Assembly: GCA_013115145.1 (NCBI GenBank) | Contig: JAAPAO010000045.1 | Span: 1-64,000, forward strand | Length of the DNA: 64,000 nucleotides | Reading direction: 5' to 3' | DNA from: Perkinsus chesapeaki | Taxonomy: Eukaryota > Perkinsozoa > Perkinsida > Perkinsidae | Shown here: positions 55,535-64,000 of the stretch, piece by piece | Layout: every line of letters starts with the position of its first letter | Numbering within the stretch: position 1 is the stretch's first letter | Position numbers and translations under genes: made by a program | Notes under the pieces: model-generated | What the model saw: the letters and a program-made list of their open reading frames with translations, nothing else | Databases searched by the model: none | What the model was told of the DNA's origin: nothing

Positions 55535-58500
55535 CTAGCCATCTTGGCCGGAGGACCTCGGGAGGACCTCAGAGTTCTTGGGGTGAGCGAGATGTGTATC
55601 CAGAATGAAAAGGACGTTGAGTTTATGATTGAGAGCAGGGAACTGGTCACAGTACCGGCAGTCGAGGGTGCCCCTACTGGCCGACAGCAGCAACAATAGT
55701 AGGAGACGAAGGACGCCTGACGAGAGCAAGTGGTTTAATGTACAGCACTGCAGGGTCACATTCTTGTAGCTCTTCGGTGCGGTAGAGCCTTCGACACCTC
55801 CTTCCGCAATCACAGAATAGATCAGCGCTAAGCCTACTAATGCCACCTGAGCCTCAATGACCGACGACGACAAGATGTCGGGCAAAAACTGACTATATTC
55901 GAGCTCTTCATGATAGGCCTCGAAGGCCTGCCCTTCTCCAGGGACAGGAGGTACCTGATGGCAAAGGTCGATGCCCACGGGTCAGGGACTTAGATACCTC
56001 CCATGGCTGGTCAGGGACAGCAGGCTGCCCCTGCTGCTGCCCGCCTTCAACATACTCTGGCGGGGTTGGGTCCACACCAAGACCACTCGTGCCTTGTACT
56101 GATGGCGGCAGGCCTGATCACCAACTTTAAAGTAAGCACCATGCATATCAGCGCCGACCATGGAAGGCCAGCCGTGGTACGATCGATGGTGAGGCGTTCA
56201 TCCGTAGCATCTGATGCTGCTGTTGTTGCTCTTCTCCTCCACCCCCACTGGATGATGATGATGATGAGGAAGGAGAAGTGTCGTGCTCATGTGTGGCATC
56301 TCCAGGTTCCATGCCCCCGGTTGGGTAGGTTATTGGTGGGGGTAGGGCATCCTCGCCTGATCGAAAGCATCTACTAGACTCCAGTCAACAGCGCCTTACT
56401 GCTCCTCCTGGTGCTCCCCTTGCATTCTAGAAACGAGGTGGGCGGCGGCGGTGGTGGTGGTATGGCCATAGGGGGCGGTATCGGTCCTCCGGGCACTGCT
56501 GACGTGGCATCTCTGGTAGCCTGAAGGTAGATGGCCATAAGCAGGTTTGCACTGAACCTCCTGAGAGATGGACCTCCTCAGAAGGTACGGTGCCAAGGAG
56601 GCCCGTGCTGCCTTGGGTCGATGGAGCCAGACCCGCGAAGGAAAGCCCGGGTATCATAACGCTGCGGCAGCAGCCACGAGGAGGTACAAGAATCTGATAG
56701 AGAACACTCACTAGGCAGTATCAGCAGTTCCCGGCTCACCGGTGGGGCAGTGGCCTCCAGCGTCGACAGCTGCTGCTCGGATTGGATCTAACACGGTTAT
56801 GACTCTGACTGTAGCAGGTCATTCTCACCTCCTGATCAGCGACCTCGCTGTAGCTGTTGTCAGAATTGGTGATGATGGAGGAAGTCTCCTGGAACAGTCG
56901 AATCTCTATAAAGCCTCTGGCAGTAAGATACCTCAAGACCACCACTGGATGACCTCCCTCTCCCACTGAACTGTTGGTATCTGCAATATTGCCCTCCTCG
57001 GCGACCGCAGGGGATGGCTGGGCCCACCTCTCCAGCATGTGAGAGGCTACATGCTCCAGGTCAATCTCACCGCAGAGGAAATCCACCACCTTTAAAGAGT
57101 AGAACTTCTTACTGAAGGAAGCCTACATCGAGCAGTGGAGGTTAGCGCTTACCGAGCCGATGGACTTCGTGCACGAGCTAGGGCGATGAGGACCTTCAAG
57201 TGGGCCACAGCTAGGGCATCCTCGCCCTTGCCCTCGTCCCATTGGAGATCGCAGGGCTGAGTCGATGATGCAAATGAAGAGGTACTGGAAGGTGACCCCG
57301 ACGAGGAGGACGGTGCTGGAGTCATGGTACCATGGGACCGACGACGATACAGACGAATAAAGCGAGAATAATGGCGATGGAGGTACCTGCCAAAACGGAG
57401 GTATCTTTGCGCACCCGGAAGAATATCCTAAGGCTGGTGACTCACCAGGCAACATGGGGGTCCTTTAGGAATTGATTGAGCGGAGGCGGCACCGAAAAAA
57501 GAGCAGCTTCGACCTCGGATATCTTCATCTCGAGCAAGGCCTCTGGAGAAAACGGTCGTCCACGGGGAGGCGAAGGCCAGGTCCTCGAAGCCATAAACCT
57601 AACAAGGCCGGCAGTCACTGTTGTAAAGGGGCGAGGTAGGTCTACCGAGGAATAACTCCGGTACCACAGGAGAAGATGGAGGCCAACCAGGGGCCCATCA
57701 CCACCGGGGCCGCGCAGTCTGCGATTGAGGACCAAGCGGCAGAGACCCTCGAGGCCATCGGGACGTAACTGACGAGAGAAGTACCATGAAGTGTTTGTGT
57801 CGTAGAGGAAGATATGGTATGAAGAGCTGACACTCACACTGTAAGGCTGTCCCTTCGAGACTTGATTGCCTTATTAATAATAGTCAGCACAGATGTCACC
57901 ATTGTGAGGAGGCGTAGGCGATCGAGTGCCATACGTCTGTCCTCGACTTCGGGATGCACCCACATACCAGAATCCTCGACACTCTCAGGGAAGAATGATG
58001 CTGCTATCACTGGTGTGAGGAGGGAATACAGCGAAACAGTGTCAGATAGGGAAGGACTGCTGGAGGGTGATGAGGCAACGGGGATATCTAAGGGAACGAT
58101 TCATATTGCAATGCAGGACTGATGAGCTTACCCAGTAGTGTATCCAAGATACCCTCAGCCATAACAGCATCAGAGCACTCAAGCAGTGCAGAGATGGTCC
58201 AGGCGAATGCTATAGAGAGCCTCCTCCATCGATAGAGATCGCCTGGCCTTGGGGTTTGCATTGAACGCATTGGACTTAGACTATCCAGAGAACCCGTTCG
58301 AACTGACAAAGAACAATTGCTTCAAGTGACATCAAGTGACTCATGTTGCAAATTGTGGTTGGTGTGGTTGGTGTGGTGAGCCTACCTCTATCAGATCGTA
58401 CTGCTTCATTATGTATCCTAACTTCGACATGGAAAGCCTTCAAGAGCTCCTTAACTTCAGTCTGACAGCCATCACCAGTCTATGATCGCATATCCTTTCT

Positions 58501-60843
58501 TACTCACCAACGTTGTTATTATAGCCGATAGTGCCTGGGCTGCACAAGGGCCTGGGAGGACAGCTCTCCGAATGTACTCCCCTGAGGAATCATTTAAGGA
58601 GGGAGCGGGCACTGGCCACCCCACCGAGCAGGAGGAGACACTCCTCCACCCCCTCAGGAACGTGCATGAATGATCCTTCCTTTGATCCATCTCTCAGTTT
58701 CTCTACACGGTGGAGGCGTTCACTAATACCGGAGCACACCGTCCGAAGCAATGGGTCCGCGAAAGGATTCGCCACGCTCGACCTAACCACCACGAGGGGA
58801 CTCCAACACCATGCTCACAGCAGCATGGTCTTACTCAGACAGATGATCCCGGGCCTTGGCTCGGTGCCTTCTCAATCCTCGCCAGGCCTCCCTCCATTCA
58901 TCAGAGCTCAGACAGAGGCATGGCTCGGCCCGCCGTATGCACTGGCACTGTCCGGCGTCCCTGATGCTGGTAGTGGGGTCCCGATCCATGAGGAGGGGGA
59001 TCGGTATGGTCTCGAGGCCAGGAAGGAGCATGTCCCATAGGAACGGTACAGGAAGTTTGTCAGACGGGACCCGCCGCAGCAGAGATAGGAGGACTCGGCG
59101 GACCTCAGCCCATTCGCTCGGGCGTCTCATTTCTGGTGTGATCCGGGCCGAGGTGAGGGAGGCCCTGACACTTCGTGGGCCAGAGGATGATGTTGACGGT
59201 TGACAGTTGGTGTTGGCGAGCTCTTGGTCAACCTCAGCGAAGAGTTCCCTTTGGTGGTGAAGCTTGGCAAGGCAGCTGAGGTCGCCAAGGAAGGCAAGCT
59301 CGCCGACCAACTGAAAGATACTCCTATATCCATTATTAAGGGCAACTGGGGCTTTGACAAAGGTTAGATCATACAGGGTGATGAAGAACTTTTCCACAGT
59401 CGGGCTACTGTATAAATTATACATAGTAAAATGCGCAGGTCGGAATATGCTGACAGTTGACAATCAATCGTCAAAGAGGACTGCACAATCATCTCCCTTC
59501 AATAGTTCCGAGTTTCACGGAGCAATAAGCTTTTCTATCTGCTTGATCTGGAGGCTTGTGTAGAACTGACTTTAAGGTGGGGGTTGTAAAGAGCAACAAG
59601 ACAATCATCATCACCAAACAAGCCACAACAACTTAATCGCCAATACTCTGCTGTCCATATCATCCTGAACTCACCTGTGCCTCCTCCTTAAGCTCCGTCC
59701 GTGGATCTCTAGCGCTAGGTACAATAGGAACTTCGGCAACGCGGCCGTCCTGCTGTCCACCGATCCCTAAGGATCACAATAAAACCGTCGGGCGCCCACT
59801 AGCCCACCGTGGATGACCAGCGACGCCCTTTGGGTAGAAGGAGTGTTCGCTCGAGTGGAACGGTCTCGTGTTGCTGTCGATGAGCTTGGATGGCTGCCAG
59901 ATGTGGTCCCTATTTTTCGCTGATACAGTCGTCTAGAAGACCTGACATACAAAGACTACACCCAAGCCGACCAGCCGACCGGGGCGCTGATGACCTGGTC
60001 ATGGTCCCACCAGTAGGTAGGGCCCTCCCCGACTGACTAGCACTGCTCGCCAATGGCAACACTGATGCCAGCGGTCCAGCTTTGGCTAGGTCAAGTGTTG
60101 GAACTCGACCTCCCCCTCTACCACTCAATGGTGGTGCTCTATAAGGAGCTGTTGGCAGCGGAGGGAGCTGTTGTGAATGATACTGAGTCCCTTCAGCTAC
60201 ATGCTGGCTCCTTGAGGAGGACGGTGGCCCAGGAAACTGAAGAGCCACCACCCGTAGAAGAACCAAGCATGCAAGTAAGTCCCACCGTATCCCGGACGCC
60301 TCGCGTGGACGGTGTCCCATTCCCCTGGCCCATTCTCGGACCGGCAGCAGCAGCAGCAGCGGCCCTCGCAGAATATCTACTATTATTATCATGTGTCCTA
60401 TCAAACAGCATCCCCTTCAATATAGGCACCAACCGTACCGATCTCTGTGAGCTATCTCCGAGGCCACTTTACGCTGAGCGTGCGTGAAGAGGTTCACCAG
60501 AAGATCGTTCTCTGTGGACCTGCTTGCCCGCTTTGCCTCGGAGAAGCCTTTAATAGACCTATGGCGGCCGATCATACTGATTATCCCCTCCACAAGTGGG
60601 TTCTGAATCTCAGATACTATCAGTGATTAACAAAAGCAGACGGCAATCGACGCCCGTGTTCGCAGATGGTAAGTGTACCGAGGTCGATTTGCGTCCCATG
60701 ACTCGCCTGAGCTCATCCAGCCACTTGGCGGGATTATCCGGATGTTTACTGGCCACCTGCTCCAGTTGACTTAGCATATGAGGTTCATGTCCTCGAGATG
60801 GTGGTGGTGGTGTTCCACTTTTAAGGGTGTCCATTCTGGTCAT
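55535..60843 (-). CDS. long helical (HEAT/ARM-like) gene region, one or more genes
   Basis: Minus-strand exons run through this stretch but I could not join them all. Readable parts include KHPDNPAKWLDELRRVMGR (about 60800-60690), RHRSIKGFSEAKRASRSTEN (60570-60510), YRSIFQLVGELAFLGDLSC and AEVRRVLLSLLRRVPSDKLP (59463-58831 exon), GEYIRRAVLPGPCAAQALSA, CQTEVKELLKAFHVEVRIHN, LSIAFAWTISALLECSDAVM, RPDGLEGLCRLVLNRRLRGP, and YHEELEYSQFLPDILSSSVI with EAQVALVGLALIYSVIAEGG (55978-55535). Many are Leu-rich amphipathic helices in pairs, as in HEAT or armadillo proteins. The direction is the same as the kinase just downstream, so the region may be the N-terminal part of a very large kinase gene. That link is inference; the region may also contain two or more genes. 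Confidence 0.4.
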
Positions 60844-61036
60844 TATACCGACACCTTCAATAGATTATTAACCCCCGTTGCTGTGACAACTCACTCAACA
60901 CTGTTAATGGTAGCAAAGGTCTCCATGGTGGCAGCAACGACAGCAGTAGTGAGATGAGCCAGTAGAGATAATAATGTGGTACATGTAATGCTACGTAACT
61001 ATAACACATGGTACAGTTCTATGCATCGAAAGGTCC
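60844..61036. other. intergenic stretch, nothing recognised
   Basis: AT-rich flank upstream of the helical gene region. No feature seen before the tRNA-like fragment. Confidence 0.4.
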
Positions 61037-61060
61037 CTGGTTCGATCCCGGCCTCAGTCA
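61031..61060 (+). pseudogene. tRNA-Phe-like 3' half fragment
   Basis: AAAGGTCCCTGGTTCGATCC followed by CGG is a near-perfect match to the variable loop and T arm found in eukaryotic tRNA-Phe. The bases after it (CCTCAGTCA) have no matching 5' acceptor strand upstream, and no D or anticodon arm can be folded, so only a fragment remains. Confidence 0.4.
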
Positions 61061-61432
61061 TCTTTCTGATTCACCAGAAATCGACGCTTCGTCCTCCATC
61101 TCCGAGGCCCTAGCTGGCTCGGGCTCACTCTGAGCTGGGACCGCAATTTCGACATCCTCCTCGGATGGCCACAAGCCCTTAACCCTTTTTCCTTCAGATT
61201 TCGTCACTGCTTGCTGTATCCGCGATTTGAACCCGCGACCAGCTGCTGCTTCTGCTGGCTGTTGTGAGCCGGAAGATGAGGACGAGCCTGCTCTGAACAC
61301 TTTGCCTTTGGCAGGTATAAGTGTACCACTCCCAGCTCGCTGGAAGGCCTCTGCTACATTAGCAACGTTGGTAAAGACTGGGCACCTGAGAAAAGGGGAC
61401 AAGATTTGTGTGCTGCGTGGAAACCGACACAT
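61058..61432 (-). CDS. Ser/Gln/Glu-rich hypothetical, probable last exon
   Basis: After an acceptor (TTTTCTCAG, about 61386) the frame reads PVFTNVANVAEAFQRAGSGT, then FRAGSSSSSGSQQPAEAAAG, KSRIQQAVTKSEGKRVKGLW and an acidic Ser-rich end to a stop at 61058. No domain is seen. It could be the last exon of an unseen short gene between the channel gene and the tRNA fragment. The plus-strand frame at 61227-61541 overlaps it; the minus frame looks more natural because of the acceptor and low-complexity protein composition. Confidence 0.4.
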   Translation of the reverse strand: MCRFPRSTQILSPFLRCPVFTNVANVAEAFQRAGSGTLIPAKGKVFRAGSSSSSGSQQPAEAAAGRGFKSRIQQAVTKSEGKRVKGLWPSEEDVEIAVPAQSEPEPARASEMEDEASISGESER

Positions 61433-61584
61433 TCCACATGAGCTGAGATTTGAGTTTGGTCTTGATCGATCACGAGGATTTTCTACGAATTACTCGGAGA
61501 TTGCTAAGAGGACTGGGCCGAGAAATTTTACCCCTCGCTAGGATTTACTACCACCCATCTTCTGTCCCTCCCTCCCCCATCTTC

Positions 61585-63354
61585 TTACATATCACTTAAA
61601 TGTCCCATTTGACCGCAATGAACACACTGTAGACAAAGGCCTCTAACATCACCACTGAGGACATCCTGCCGCAGCTTATCATACTTCCTACGGAACTTGG
61701 GGTATATAACCAATAGGTCCACCAAGCTCTGCCTATACAGAGAGATGGTCTCGCAAAATGACAGACACTTGGCTGAAGCAGATCGAGAGGTCTCCATAAA
61801 CAGTGCTACCTCACCGAAGTAGCCGCCCTCCGAAAGATACCCTATAGTGGCCCCCGCATATGACCTTGAAAGTAGCTTCACTTTCCCTTTAATAATAAAG
61901 TACATCGAACTAGCCCATTCGCCCTCCTCAAAGATAATGTCTCCAGGGGCATGCGTCTCTCTCGCGACAGCCTGGCAAATCTTTTCCAGCATGGACCGAG
62001 GTATGTTCGAGAAGAACGGCGCTGATTTGATGACGCCTCCCACAAGATGGACCATGATCTCTGTGCGCAGCGGTGGGCTGAGGATGCCCATAACCTCCTC
62101 CTCTTCAGAGTTGATATCCTTACCGTACTCCCACACAAACTCCAAATACCGTCTGACCCTGACCTGCAAGGCCCTGGGCAACTGCCTCTGCCGAAAGTAA
62201 CGATTAACTGCCTTCTTTTTAACACGGAAGGCGGCCGCGCTGGCGTCGAGTTTCCTCACTACGGAGCCTATAGCTCCAACGAAGAACGCAAAGACACCAC
62301 AGGCCAACAGCATGGTCACCACACCGAACACTTGCTCGGTCGAGTTGACCGGATAGATGTCACCGTAGCCAACTGTGGTCATTGTTGCGAACGACCAATA
62401 CATGGCCGCAATATATTTCTCACGCGGGGCCGCGTCACGGTAGTCAAAGCGATCCAGCCACGTTACTGTGGAATTGAGGAGAGGATCGGTATCGGCTATA
62501 AGATACCAAATGCATGCTACCCAGTGGGCTATGAACACCACGAATGTCACTAAGCGTAATAACTGTATCAATACGGATAACCCGTCAGAGTTGACGAAGT
62601 CCTCGACCTGAAGAGTAAGAGCCGACTACTGAGCCCACCGTTCCCCTGCAAAGATATCACCTTTGATAGAATCCGCTTTAATTTCAAAACTCGTAAGAGC
62701 CGGAGTACTCGGAGGAGCCTGGCAAACTTGATCATCCTGAGCAGCTGCACTCCCTCCAGATTAGATGCTTCAAAGACCCATTCATATGGGAAAGAGGCGG
62801 CTAAGTCGACTACGAACCATGTCTTAAGATATACTGGAGCAATGCCTTTGACATTCATAACCTATCAAGAGGCGATGGCTGTCCTGTGGGAGGGGCCGAG
62901 GTTGCCTTACTAAATTCCCCCCAACGTAGACTCCTGTGATGAAGTTAAGGGGGACGTCTACCATAAAGAAGATATCCATAGTAGTCTCCAGTCCGGCTAG
63001 GAACCCTGCCGAATCTTGCTTGAAACACAATCGATATGGTATAGATACCGACTAAAAAGAGTTAGCATAATGGCACTAGTAGTGCCAACATTAAATGCTA
63101 TTCCCACAGGAGGCCCCTGCGAGGGTGGGTGCTGTTTTACGCACCGCGAGATTCCCGTCCACGGTTCCCCTTTAGATATGTTGGAAAGGCCGAGGTGGAA
63201 CCAAGAGCCTTACCTCATAAAGAATGAAAGACATTATGATAAAGTCCCAAGCGACCCTTTTGGTATCCTCGGGAGATATTATGATGCGGGGCCGGTGTTT
63301 AGTGCTCCGAGGATTCTCCGATTCGGTATCTAAGTCCAACCGTGCAAGATACAA
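61585..63354 (-). CDS. cyclic-nucleotide-binding voltage-gated K+ channel (CNBD/KCNH type), 5' end open
   Basis: Membrane channel with six helices and a C-terminal cyclic-nucleotide-binding domain. The first exon seen has EDTKRVAWDFIIMSFILYE (S1), the next TTMDIFFMVDVPLNFITGVY (S2-S3), then YLKTWFVVDLAASFPYEWVF. S4 is RMIKFARLLRVLRLLRVLKL with regular Arg/Lys. The last exon (about 62612-61585) has LLRLVTFVVFIAHWVACIWY (S5), pore MTTVGYGDIYPVNS with the GYGD selectivity filter, S6 VVTMLLACGVFAFFVGAIGS, the C-linker and the binding domain (MYFIIKGKVKLLS, GGYFGEVALFMETSRSASAK with the phosphate-binding Arg-type segment). The end CLQCVHCGQMGHLSDM resembles half a zinc knuckle. The start codon lies upstream of 63354 and is not fixed. 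Confidence 0.9.
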
Positions 63355-63639
63355 ATAAGCTCAGAATGCACACCATCCCAGTCAAGCTCATTGTCAGTCT
63401 CGTCTGAGCTTTGTCTGATAACATCACCGTTATGTTGCCAGGCCTCCCGAGTGACCATATCGCGGGTCTCGGGATGAGGTGGGTTTAAGAGATATCCAAA
63501 AGGAAGATATCAGCAACTGATCGATCAATTCAGGCAAGACCAACGCCACGGTCCCTTCGCTCAGAAGTGCGCTGATCCACGCAGATCTAGCGCACGCCCG
63601 CGAGCATGCCGGACCAATAACCTCTCCTCCGCGGTCGGG
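63355..63639. other. divergent flank; first exon of the channel gene may lie here
   Basis: The N-terminal exon of the channel (-) should be in or near this stretch, and the next gene (+) starts at 63640. Nothing further can be supported. Confidence 0.4.
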
Positions 63640-64000
63640 ATGCCAGAAGGAAAGGGTCCTCGAAGACGAGACCTATCTAGTCTGCGTAAACCTTTACTGG
63701 ATACTCCTGCTTTGGAGGAGTTCCTGAGCGATATAGGGTCATCTAAAAAGCATGCTGGTAGGCTTATTGGGGCATCTGTGAGGACTAGGGTTCAACGACT
63801 CCTTTTGGGTTTATAAGGGTATTGGATATCAAGTATGGTATGGTCAGTTACCATTCAAAAGGCTCTGATAGAAGACGAGCCTGATTTTGATGCTAATAAG
63901 CTCGGGCCTAGGGTACCTAAGAGGGCTGCTGCATTGTTGGATACGGTGTTTATAAGATGCTCAAGCTCAATAGGGATGAAACAAGTATCTAAGGATGGTA
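63640..64000 (+). CDS. hypothetical protein, 5' part, runs off the window
   Basis: ATG 63640 opens MPEGKGPRRRDLSSLRKPLL, DTPALEEFLSDIGSSKKHAG and RLIGASVRTRVQRLL, with TAA shortly after, or a donor before it. A second exon in the same style begins near 63863 (ALIEDEPDFDANKLGPRVPK, RAAALLDTVFIRCSSSIGM) and stays open to the window end. The intron would be about 60 nt. No domain is recognised; the protein starts very basic. Confidence 0.5.

Overview
The window is nuclear DNA of an intron-rich protist. Nearly every recognisable gene is broken by many short spliceosomal introns, a few only about 39-44 nt long. The gene set (flagellar EFHB, CDC14, DHHC acyltransferase, cyclic-nucleotide-gated K+ channel, Cys-rich repeat protein, secreted Thr/Pro-stalk proteins) suggests an alveolate, most likely a Perkinsus-like organism. 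That assignment is inference from style and content, not from a search. A 100-base run of N marks a scaffold gap. Genes were rebuilt by hand by joining exons in frame at GT-AG (rarely GC-AG) borders and checking that phases add up.

Layout. 0.7-9.3 kb: three paralogous ten-TM-type EamA/DMT transporters (two +, one -) flanking a GNAT-like acetyltransferase. 10.1-14.2 kb: CDC14 phosphatase and a long coiled-coil gene (+). 14.8-21.3 kb (-): a membrane-anchored protein with a possible SGNH-like domain, EFHB with a tRNA-Thr on the opposite strand in an intron, a small protein with five CW...CC repeats, and a two-exon hypothetical. 21.8-23.7 kb: a broken tRNA-Thr copy with a perfect palindrome, a DHHC palmitoyltransferase and a MITE-like element. 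25-33.7 kb (-): three secreted stalk-protein paralogues with an identical exon plan but different stalk lengths, plus a coiled-coil gene and a GT34-type glycosyltransferase.

35.7-43.4 kb (-): a SET-domain methyltransferase, a secreted hypothetical, proteasome subunit beta-1 and a Pro-rich membrane protein. 44-49.7 kb: HscB, a p24 cargo protein, a two-domain CDGSH-like protein with altered cluster ligands and, divergently, a probable mitochondrial protein and a helical protein. 49.7-50.1 kb: a 34-bp minisatellite with the assembly gap. 50.4-60.9 kb (-): a secreted protein, a pseudophosphatase-like gene, a protein kinase and a long helical gene region. 61-64 kb: a tRNA-Phe-like fragment, a cyclic-nucleotide-gated K+ channel (-) and a partial gene (+) at the right edge.

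Functional threads: mitochondrial Fe-S proteins lie close together (HscB, CDGSH-like), and phospho-signalling genes are frequent (CDC14, kinase, pseudophosphatase, cyclic-nucleotide channel). The features most worth following up are the altered CDGSH domains, the stalk-protein family, the CW...CC repeat protein and the adjacent kinase/pseudophosphatase.
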